Assembly (NCBI GenBank): GCA_016704895.1
Contig: JADIZG010000024.1
Span: 1-47,952 of the forward strand
Direction of reading: 5' to 3'
DNA: 47,952 nucleotides
Source: Betaproteobacteria bacterium
GTDB taxonomy: Bacteria > Pseudomonadota > Gammaproteobacteria > Burkholderiales > Casimicrobiaceae
Under the pieces are notes generated by a model. The model searched no databases and was not told the DNA's origin. It was given only the letters and a program-made list of their open reading frames with translations. Below, piece by piece: positions 28,140 to 37,555 of the stretch (the stretch's first letter is position 1; every line of letters starts with the position of its first letter). A program made the translations under genes and the position numbers.

Positions 28140-29086
28140 TGGCCCCCGAACCCGTCGACCGCGAGCCGAAGGCGCGCCTGCCGTTCCTGTCGCGCATGCT
28201 GACGCTGCCCTGGGTGGCGGGCGCCGTGCGCGAGGGCATGGTCGAGAACCGCCCGACTCTGACCTTCATCACGCACGCGGTCCTGTGGATCGGCGTGGCG
28301 ATCGTGGCGTTCCCGGTCTACGTGACGTTCGTCGCGTCGACGCTCACCGCCGAGCAGGTGCTGGCGGCGCCGATGCCGCTCGTCCCCGGCGGGCGTTTCG
28401 TGGAGAACTACGTCGAGGTGCTGCTGCACGGTGCCGGCAACTCGAGCGCGCCCGCGTGGCAGATGATGCTGAACAGCCTGATCACCGCGCTCGTGATCGC
28501 GTTCGGCAAGATCGCCATCTCGCTCCTGTCGGCGTTCGCGATCGTCTACTTCCGCTTCCCGATGCGGATGTTCTTCTTCTGGATGATCTTCGTCACGCTG
28601 ATGCTGCCGGTCGAGGTGCGCATCCTGCCGACCTACAAGGTCGTCTCCGACCTCTCGATGCTGGACAGCTATACCGGGCTCACGCTGCCGCTCATCGCGT
28701 CGGCGACGGCGACGTTCCTGTTCCGGCAGTTCTTCATGACGATCCCCGACGAGCTGGCCGAGGCCGCGCGCGTCGACGGCGCCGGCCCGATGCGCTTCTT
28801 CTGGGACGTCGTCGTGCCGATGTCGAAGACGAGCATGGCGGCGCTGTTCGTGATCCAGTTCATCTACGGCTGGAACCAGTACCTGTGGCCGCTCCTGGTC
28901 ACGACGCAGGAGAGCTACTACACGATCGCGATCGGCATCAAGCGGATGATCGCGGGCGGCGGCGACGCCGCCACCGAGTGGCATCTGGTGATGGCGACGG
29001 CGATGCTGGCGATGCTGCCGCCCGCGCTGATCGTCATCCTGATGCAGAAGTGGTTCGTCAAGGGACTGGTGGACACCGAGAAATAG
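28139..29086 (+). CDS. ugpE: Glycerol-3-phosphate ABC transporter permease UgpE
   Basis: The second permease of the Ugp importer (MalG type). Its core MVENRPTLTFITHAVLWIG starts at residue 34, which is where most UgpE proteins begin. The first 33 residues (MAPEPVDREPKARLPFLSRM onward) are an extension read from an ATG overlapping the ugpA stop. The six-helix core has the EAA loop EAARVDGAGPMRFFWDVVVP and the end KWFVKGLVDTEK. The frame is intact at 315 residues. ATG 28238 is the alternative start, but no strong ribosome-binding site precedes it, whereas the overlap with ugpA argues for coupling at 28139. Confidence 0.94.
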   Translation: MAPEPVDREPKARLPFLSRMLTLPWVAGAVREGMVENRPTLTFITHAVLWIGVAIVAFPVYVTFVASTLTAEQVLAAPMPLVPGGRFVENYVEVLLHGAGNSSAPAWQMMLNSLITALVIAFGKIAISLLSAFAIVYFRFPMRMFFFWMIFVTLMLPVEVRILPTYKVVSDLSMLDSYTGLTLPLIASATATFLFRQFFMTIPDELAEAARVDGAGPMRFFWDVVVPMSKTSMAALFVIQFIYGWNQYLWPLLVTTQESYYTIAIGIKRMIAGGGDAATEWHLVMATAMLAMLPPALIVILMQKWFVKGLVDTEK

Positions 29087-29088
29087 CG

Positions 29089-30153
<1,065 letters not shown>

Positions 30154-30179
30154 CCCGCCGAACGGCGAAGGATCGACCG

Positions 30180-30938
30180 ATGGCGGCGCTGCCCCCCTGG
30201 CCCTACCCGAAGCGCGCGGCGCACCGCGGCGCCGGCAAGCTCGCGCCCGAGAACACGCTCGCCGCGTTGCGGCTCGGCCATGCGCACGGCTACCGGATGG
30301 CGGAGTTCGACGTGAAGCTCTCGGCGGACGGCGTCGCGTTCCTGCTGCACGACGCGACGCTCGACCGCACGACGAACGGCGCGGGCCGCGCGGACGCGCT
30401 GGCCTGGCGCGAACTGTCCCTCCTCGACGCCGGCAGCTGGCATTCCGCGCCCTACGCCGGCGAGACGCTGCCCACGCTCGCGGCGGTCGCGCGCTACTGC
30501 CGCGCGAACGGCATCGCCGTCAACATCGAGATCAAGCCGACGCCCGGGCGCGAGCGCGAGACCGGCGCAGCCGTGGCGCTCGACGCCGCGACGCTCTGGA
30601 AGGGCAGCGACGTCCCGCCGCTGCTGTCGTCGTTCTCGGCGACCGCGCTCGAGGCGGCGCTCGAGGTCGTTCCCTCGCTGCCGCGCGCGTGGCTCACCGA
30701 GACGCTGCCCGCGGACTGGCGCGCGCGCTGCATCGCGCTCGGCTGCATCGCGCTCGACGTCGACCACAAGCTGCTGGAGGAGAAGACGGTCGCCGCCGCG
30801 CACGCCGCGGGCCTGCGCGTCGCCGCCTGGACCGTCAACGATCCCGCACGCGTGGCCGAACTGACCGCATGGGGCGTCGACACCATCATCACCGACGCCG
30901 TCGACGAGATCGACGCATCGGCGCCCAGGCTCTCCTGA
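30180..30938 (+). CDS. ugpQ: Glycerophosphodiester phosphodiesterase
   Basis: A cytoplasmic GDPD-family enzyme that hydrolyses imported glycerophosphodiesters to glycerol-3-phosphate and an alcohol. The catalytic motif AHRGAGKLAPENTLAALR contains the active histidine and the metal-binding glutamate. Further motifs are EFDVKLSADGVAFLLHDATL (metal ligands and second histidine), DRTTNGAG, NIEIKPTPGRE and VAAWTVNDPARVAELTAWGV, ending with VDTIITD. 252 residues, intact, 26 bases after ugpC, so it is the last gene of the operon. Its stop is only four bases from the stop of the convergent MFS gene. Confidence 0.95.
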   Translation: MAALPPWPYPKRAAHRGAGKLAPENTLAALRLGHAHGYRMAEFDVKLSADGVAFLLHDATLDRTTNGAGRADALAWRELSLLDAGSWHSAPYAGETLPTLAAVARYCRANGIAVNIEIKPTPGRERETGAAVALDAATLWKGSDVPPLLSSFSATALEAALEVVPSLPRAWLTETLPADWRARCIALGCIALDVDHKLLEEKTVAAAHAAGLRVAAWTVNDPARVAELTAWGVDTIITDAVDEIDASAPRLS

Positions 30939-30942
30939 CGCG

Positions 30943-32196
30943 TCAGGCGGGCTTCGCTTCGGGCCGCCGGACCGCGCGCTCGTCGATGGGGAGGTTCAGG
31001 AGTCCGGCCGCCACGCCGAGGCCGATCGAGATCCACCAGACGACGTCGTAGCTGCCCGTGCGGTCGTAGAGCAGGCCGCCCAGCCAGGCGCCGAGGAAGC
31101 TGCCGATCTGGTGGCTGAAGAACGTGACGCCGGCGAGCATCGCGAGGTAGCGCGTGCCGAACACGCCGGCGACGATGCCGTTGGTCGGCGGCACCGTCGA
31201 CAGCCACAGGAGCCCCAGCGCGACCGCGAAGCCGTAGATCGTCCACAGCGACATCGGCAGCCAGATGAACAGCGCGATCACGACGGCGCGGCCGAAGTAG
31301 ATCGCCGACAGGATCCACCGCTTCGGCATCCGGCCGCCCAGCCAGCCCGTCGTGTAGGTGCCGACGATGTTGAACAGCCCGACGAGCGCGAGCGCCACGA
31401 CGGCGACGTGCGCCGGGAACCCGCGGTCGGCGAGGTAGGCGGGCAGGTGCACGCCGACGAACACGACCTGGAAGCCGCAGACGAAGAACCCGACGGTCAG
31501 CAGCACGTAGCCGCGGTGCGCGAGCGCCTCGCGCAACGCCTCGCCCGCGGACTGCTGGAACAGGTGCCCCGCGTGATGGCCCCGCTTCTCGACCATGCCG
31601 ATCGCGAGCGGCACCATCAGCAGGCCCACCGCCGCGAGCGTCAGCAGCGCGCCGTGCCAGCCGATGCCGGTCAGCAGCCACTGCGTGAACGGCAGCAGCG
31701 CGAACTGTCCGAACGATCCGGCCGCCGCGGAGATGCCGAGCGCCATGCTGCGCTTCTCCGGCGGGTAGCGACGCCCGATCACGCCCTGCACGACCGAGAA
31801 CGTGACGCCGGACAACCCGAGGCCGATCAGGACGCCGGCCGAGAGCACGAAGGACCACGGCGCCACGGGGTTCGCCATCAGCGCGAGGCCGAGCGCGTAG
31901 AGCACGGCGCTGCCGGCGAGCACGCGCCCCGCGCCGTACTTGTCGGCGATCAGTCCCGCGAACGGCGCGGACGCGCCCCACACCAGGTTCTGCACGGCGA
32001 GCGCGAGCGCGAACGTCTCGCGCCCCCAGTGCAGGTCCGAGGTCATCGGCTGCAGGAACAGCCCGAAGCCGTGCCGCACGCCGAGCGACAGCGTGAGGAT
32101 CATGCCGCCGCAGGTCAGCGCGACGGCGGGGGTGCGCCAGTCGGCGCGGTGGGTGGTCGCCACGGAGGGCCTTTCGTCAGTCGCGCTCGGCCGCAT
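30943..32196 (-). CDS. MFS transporter (monocarboxylate/oxalate-type, OFA-like)
   Basis: A twelve-helix major facilitator of 417 residues with an intact frame. Motifs: MILTLSLGVRHGFGLFLQPM, APFAGLIADKYGAGRVLAGS (the loop 2-3 signature, with DKYG), GVIGRRYPPEKRSMALGISA and AAGSFGQFALLPFTQWLL. In the second half, SHQIGSFLGAWLGGLLYDRT is typical of bacterial monocarboxylate-porter-like MFS proteins. It is preceded by, and overlaps by 20 bases with, a MarR regulator on the same strand, so the two form an operon. The substrate is unknown; a regulator-linked efflux or organic-acid uptake role are both possible. Confidence 0.88.
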   Translation of the reverse strand: MRPSATDERPSVATTHRADWRTPAVALTCGGMILTLSLGVRHGFGLFLQPMTSDLHWGRETFALALAVQNLVWGASAPFAGLIADKYGAGRVLAGSAVLYALGLALMANPVAPWSFVLSAGVLIGLGLSGVTFSVVQGVIGRRYPPEKRSMALGISAAAGSFGQFALLPFTQWLLTGIGWHGALLTLAAVGLLMVPLAIGMVEKRGHHAGHLFQQSAGEALREALAHRGYVLLTVGFFVCGFQVVFVGVHLPAYLADRGFPAHVAVVALALVGLFNIVGTYTTGWLGGRMPKRWILSAIYFGRAVVIALFIWLPMSLWTIYGFAVALGLLWLSTVPPTNGIVAGVFGTRYLAMLAGVTFFSHQIGSFLGAWLGGLLYDRTGSYDVVWWISIGLGVAAGLLNLPIDERAVRRPEAKPA

Positions 32197-32647
32197 CCGG
32201 GTGCAGGGACTCGAGCTCGGCGAGCGTCGCGATCAGCGCGTCCAGCCGCTCGCGGCCGATCCGCCTCGCGACGGTCGCCTGCGCGCGCTTCCACTCGTCG
32301 GCGGCCGCGTCGAGCGCGGCTGCGCCTGCGCGGGTGAGGGTGACCTCGCGGGTTCGTGCGTCGCTGCCCGGCGCGACCCTCACGTAGCCCTGCGCGACCA
32401 GCGGGTCGAGCGTCCGCGACATCGCGGTGCGGTCGAGCAGGCAGGCGCGAGCCAGGTCGGAGATGCGCACGGTGCCTTCGCGCGCGAGCGTCCGCATCAG
32501 CGAGAACTGCGTGATGCGCACGCCCGACGCCGCCATCGCCGCGTCGTAGAACTGCGTCAGCGCGCGCGACGCGCGGCGCAGCCGCCCGCAGGCGCACGCG
32601 GCGGAGGGCCGGGAAGGGGAGGGCGACAGGGTGCGCCTGGCGCTCAC
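32177..32647 (-). CDS. MarR family transcriptional regulator
   Basis: A 156-residue winged-helix regulator. The helix-turn-helix lies in TVRISDLARACLLDRTAMSR, the wing in GYVRVAPGSDARTREVTLT, and the dimerising helices flank them (ITQFSLMRTLAREG; ARRIGRERLDALIATLAELE). MarR proteins usually repress their own operon and an adjacent transporter, and lose DNA binding on contact with phenolic or other small ligands. Here the stop overlaps the start of the MFS gene, and a pair of identical direct repeats lies in front of it (32712-32745), which fits autoregulation. The N-terminal 25 residues are low-complexity, so the exact start is uncertain. Confidence 0.9.
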   Translation of the reverse strand: MSARRTLSPSPSRPSAACACGRLRRASRALTQFYDAAMAASGVRITQFSLMRTLAREGTVRISDLARACLLDRTAMSRTLDPLVAQGYVRVAPGSDARTREVTLTRAGAAALDAAADEWKRAQATVARRIGRERLDALIATLAELESLHPDAAERD

Positions 32648-32711
32648 GGGGCGGGCTCCGGCGGGCGGCGGCGCGTCCGAAACCGCCTTCGCCGTCCATG
32701 CGCGGATATTA

Positions 32712-32745
32712 CGCGCCTATGCACGCAATTGCGAGCCTATGCACG
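32712..32745 (-). promoter_or_regulatory. Duplicated operator-like element in front of marR
   Basis: Read on the minus strand, CGTGCATAGGCTCG and CGTGCATAGGCGCG match at 13 of 14 positions. They start exactly 20 bases apart (about two helical turns), with CAATTG between them. A TAATAT -10-like element follows on the same strand at 32706-32711. The arrangement suits binding of two regulator dimers on one face of the DNA over the marR-MFS promoter. Confidence 0.6.
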
Positions 32746-34357
32746 TTTTCCGCCTTCGCCGCACCTCCCGGGGCCGGCGGGCAGGCATCGGGGACGCCGA
32801 CGGGATCGGAGGCCGCGCGCGCGGGCGGGTGGCGCACCGCCCGGTCCCGGCGGGCCCTAGCGGGTCCCCGGTCTCCTGAACCACCCACCGCCTGCTCCGC
32901 TCGACGGCCCGTTCCCATCCGGCGATCAGTTCCGCGACCCGGGCGCGCGGCATCGACGGCTCGAACTCGCGGTCGATCCGCCAGTTCGCGGCGACCTCGG
33001 CCGCGTCCTTCCAGTAGCCGACCGCGAGGCCGGCGAGGTAGGCGGCGCCGAGCGCGGTCGTCTCGAGCACCTGCGGTCGCACGACCGGCACGCCGAGGAT
33101 GTCGGCCTGGAACTGCATCAGCAGGTCGTTCGCCGCCGCCCCGCCGTCGACGCGCAGGCCCGCGAGCGTGATGCCCGCGTCGCGCTGCATCGCGTCGAGC
33201 ACGTCGCGGCTCTGCAGCGCGATCGATTCGAGCGCGGCGCGCGCGAGGTGCCCGCCGGTCGCGCCGCGCGTGAGGCCGAAGATCGAGCCGCGCGCGTACG
33301 GGTCCCAGTGGGGCGCGCCCAGCCCCGCGAACGCGGGCACGAAGCAGACGCCGCCGTTGTCGGGCACGCTCGCCGCGAGCGCCTCGACCTCGTGCGCCGA
33401 CCGGATGATCCCGAGCCCGTCGCGCAGCCACTGGACGACCGCGCCGCCGATGAACACCGAGCCCTCGAGCGCGTAGTCGGTGCGGCCGTCGCGCGACCAC
33501 GCGACGGTCGTGAGCAGGTTGTTGACCGACGCGACGGCGTTCCCGCCGGTGTTCATCAGCAGGAAGCATCCCGTGCCGTAGGTGTTCTTCGCGAGCCCCG
33601 GCGAATGGCACGCCTGGCCGAACAGCGCGGCCTGCTGGTCGCCCGCGATGCCCGCGATCGGGATCTCGACGCCGTCGAGCGCCGCCGTGCCGCACACGCC
33701 CGACGACGGCACGATCGCCGGCAGCAGCTCGCGCGGCACGTCGAGCAGCGCGCACAGCTCGTCGTCCCAGTCGCCGCGGTGGATGTCGAAGAGCAGCGTG
33801 CGGCTCGCGTTCGACGGGTCGGTCGCGTGCACTCGACCGCCGGTCAGGTTCCAGACGAGCCAGCTGTCGACCGTCCCGAACGCGAGCTCGCCGCGGCGCG
33901 CCCGCTCGCGGGCGCCCGGCACGTGGTCGAGCAGCCACTTGAGCTTGGTGCCGGAGAAGTACGCGTCGAGCACGAGCCCGGTCTTGCGCAGGAACGTCGG
34001 CGCGTGCCCGGCGGCGCGCAGCGCCTCGCAGATGCCCGCCGTGCGCCGGTCCTGCCAGACGATCGCGTGCGCGAGCGGCCGCCCTGTCGCGCGCTCCCAG
34101 AGCACGGTGGTCTCGCGCTGGTTGGTGATGCCGATCGCGGCGACGTCGCGCGCGGCGATGCCGGCTTTCGCGATCGCCTCGTGCATCACGCCGGACTGCG
34201 TCGCCCAGATCTCGACGGCGTCGTGCTCGACCCACCCGCCCTGCGGGAAGATCTGCCGGAACTCCCGCTGCGCCGCCGCGCGGACCGCGCCCGAGGCGTC
34301 GAAGACGATGGCGCGCGAGCTGGTCGTGCCCTGGTCGAGGGCGAGGACATGGGGCAT
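32717..34357 (-). CDS. glpK: Glycerol kinase
   Basis: A FGGY-family kinase that phosphorylates glycerol to glycerol-3-phosphate. Motifs: LALDQGTTSSRAIVFDASG, FPQGGWVEHDAVEIW, AIGITNQRETTVLWERATG, IVWQDRRT, LKTGL-like region RKTGLVLDAYFSGTKLKWLL, GIAGDQQAALFGQACHSPG, NTYGTGCFLLMNTGG and LRVDGGAAANDLLMQFQADI. Family similarity ends at about RAVERSRRW (residue 491, near 32885), the normal length. The frame continues for 55 arginine/proline-rich residues to 32717, through the operator-like repeats of marR. The natural stop was therefore probably lost through an indel near 32880. It complements the ugp genes by feeding the glycerol-3-phosphate pool. Confidence 0.96.
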   Translation of the reverse strand: MPHVLALDQGTTSSRAIVFDASGAVRAAAQREFRQIFPQGGWVEHDAVEIWATQSGVMHEAIAKAGIAARDVAAIGITNQRETTVLWERATGRPLAHAIVWQDRRTAGICEALRAAGHAPTFLRKTGLVLDAYFSGTKLKWLLDHVPGARERARRGELAFGTVDSWLVWNLTGGRVHATDPSNASRTLLFDIHRGDWDDELCALLDVPRELLPAIVPSSGVCGTAALDGVEIPIAGIAGDQQAALFGQACHSPGLAKNTYGTGCFLLMNTGGNAVASVNNLLTTVAWSRDGRTDYALEGSVFIGGAVVQWLRDGLGIIRSAHEVEALAASVPDNGGVCFVPAFAGLGAPHWDPYARGSIFGLTRGATGGHLARAALESIALQSRDVLDAMQRDAGITLAGLRVDGGAAANDLLMQFQADILGVPVVRPQVLETTALGAAYLAGLAVGYWKDAAEVAANWRIDREFEPSMPRARVAELIAGWERAVERSRRWVVQETGDPLGPAGTGRCATRPRARPPIPSASPMPARRPREVRRRRKTCIGSQLRA

Positions 34358-34488
34358 CCGGGTCCTCCGGTTGCGGCACGTTCGCGCCGCGTCGTAAAAT
34401 GCTCGTTTTGCGGCCCATTGTAGCCTTGCGTCCCCCGGGCCGCCGCCCCGGCCGCCTTCCGACCGCTCCCCAGACCGACAGCACCCCG

Positions 34489-35028
34489 ATGCCCCTCACG
34501 CCGCCCGTCCCGCGAGAGCGCCTGCACACGCGCAGCGTCGTGGGCGACGGCTATCAGCGCAGCGACGGGATGTTCGACCTCGAAGCGAGGCTCGTCGACA
34601 CGAAGTCGCACCCTTATCCGCTGATGAGCGGCGTGCGCGAGCCGGGCGAGCCGATCCACGACATGTGGATCCGCGTCACGATCGACCGCGACTGCACGAT
34701 CCACGCGGTCGACGCGAGCATGCCGTCGATTCCGTATCCCGGCGGATGCGAACGGGGCGAGGCCGTCTATCAGAAGCTCGTCGGCGCCAACCTGCTGCAC
34801 GGCTTCCGCCGCCTGGTGACGGATCGGCTGGGCGGCGTGCACGGGTGCACGCACCTGACGGAGGTCGTCGGCTCCCTGCCGACCCTCGCGGTGCAGATGT
34901 TCGCCGGGCTCGTGCGCGAGATCGAGGGAACCAACAAGCCTTTCCAGCTCGACCGCTGCCAGGCGCTCGACACCCGCAGCGAAACCGTCCGCCGCTATTA
35001 CCCGCAGTGGTACCGCGGTGCCGCCTGA
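34489..35028 (+). CDS. DUF2889 family protein
   Basis: A 179-residue protein of the DUF2889 family, function unknown, conserved in betaproteobacteria next to sucC. It starts MPLTPPVPRERLHTRSVVGD at ATG 34489. An in-frame ATG at 34399 is less likely because similarity begins later. Conserved segments: GYQRSDGMFDLEARLVDTKS, PIHDMWIRVTIDRDCTIHAV, GVHGCTHLTEVVGSLPTLAV and the end RYYPQWYRGA. No signal peptide or membrane segment is seen. It diverges from glpK; the 131-base gap between them must hold both promoters. Confidence 0.9.
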   Translation: MPLTPPVPRERLHTRSVVGDGYQRSDGMFDLEARLVDTKSHPYPLMSGVREPGEPIHDMWIRVTIDRDCTIHAVDASMPSIPYPGGCERGEAVYQKLVGANLLHGFRRLVTDRLGGVHGCTHLTEVVGSLPTLAVQMFAGLVREIEGTNKPFQLDRCQALDTRSETVRRYYPQWYRGAA

Positions 35029-35131
35029 ACCGGGGACGGGTTGCGGAATACGCCGAATTGAGACCAGGACACAAGCGCCCGCGGCCGCCCGGCCGGGATG
35101 GCGTCGCCTGTCCCCACGTGAGGATGTCGCC

Positions 35132-36298
<1,167 letters not shown>

Positions 36299-36309
36299 AG
36301 GGGGCCGCG

Positions 36310-36931
36310 ATGTCGATCCTGGTAGGCAAGCACACGAAGGTCATCACGCAGGGCATCACCGGCAAGACCGGCCAGTTCCACACGCGGATGTGCCGCGACT
36401 ACCGGCAAGAAGACGCTGCTGCTCGGCCCCAACTGCCCGGGCGTGATCACGCCCGACGAGATCAAGATCGGCATCATGCCGGGCCACATCCACCGCAAGG
36501 GCCGCATCGGCGTCGTGTCGCGCTCGGGCACGCTGACCTACGAGGCGGTCGGGCAGCTGACCGAGCTCGGCATCGGCCAGTCGACCGCGGTCGGCATCGG
36601 CGGCGACCCGGTGAACGGGCTGAAGCACGTCGACGTGCTGCGCCTGTTCAACGACGACCCGGAGACCGACGCCGTCATCATGATCGGCGAGATCGGCGGC
36701 GGCGACGAGGAAGTCGCCGCGCAGTGGGCGAAGACGCACATGAGGAAGCCGGTCGTCGGCTTCATCGCCGGCGTCACCGCGCCGGCCGGCAAGCGCATGG
36801 GCCACGCCGGGGCGATCATCTCCGGCGGCAAGGGCACGGCGCAGGAGAAGCTCGCGGTGATGGAGGCCTGCGGGATCAAGGTCACGAAGAACCCGGCCGA
36901 GATGGGGAAGCTGCTAAAGTCCGTGCTGTAG
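36310..36931 (+). pseudogene. sucD: Succinyl-CoA ligase subunit alpha with internal deletion and frameshift
   Basis: The CoA-binding alpha subunit, partner of sucC. The first 31 residues (MSILVGKHTKVITQGITGKT up to TRMCRDY, 36402) are normal. The next recognisable segment is already GKKTLLLGPNCPGVITPDEI, one frame over, from 36404. Compared with the usual length of about 290 residues, roughly 83-86 are missing, i.e. about 250 bases, covering most of the N-terminal Rossmann domain. From there to the end everything is conserved: SRSGTLTYEAVGQLTELGIG, GIGGDPVNGLKHVDVLRLF and the phosphohistidine in MGHAGAIISGG. The protein as read could not bind CoA. Since the enzyme is central to metabolism, a collapse in the assembly is more likely than a real deletion. 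Confidence 0.95.
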
Positions 36932-36974
36932 CAGGGGGATCGCCGCCCGACGGCGGCGCACCTGAGGAGAACGC

Positions 36975-37168
36975 GTGGAAGTCGGATCGCCCCAGTTCTG
37001 GCTGGCGGGCATCGAGATCATCGTCATCAACATCCCGTTGTCGGGAGACAACGCGGTGGTGATCGCGGTCGCGTGCCGCACCTGCCTGCGCACCAGCGGC
37101 GCTGGGGCGCGGGGCGGGGGCGGCGGCCGCTGCTCCTGCCCGGACGCGTCGTCGCGGCCTCGGCCCGC
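36975..37168 (+). pseudogene. TerC/YjbE family integral membrane protein, N-terminal fragment
   Basis: The start of a TerC-family membrane protein, a group linked to metal-ion handling and tellurite resistance. Only MEVGSPQFWLAGIEIIVINI and PLSGDNAVVIAVACR are clear. The second is the family's first-helix signature with the conserved GDN. A frame change then gives LPAHQRRWGAGRG, after which the sequence becomes nearly pure G at 37169. The remaining 180-200 residues expected for this family are not found, and PP2C begins at 37556. The gene's usual place just after sucCD agrees with the call. Confidence 0.75.
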
Positions 37169-37555
<387 letters not shown>

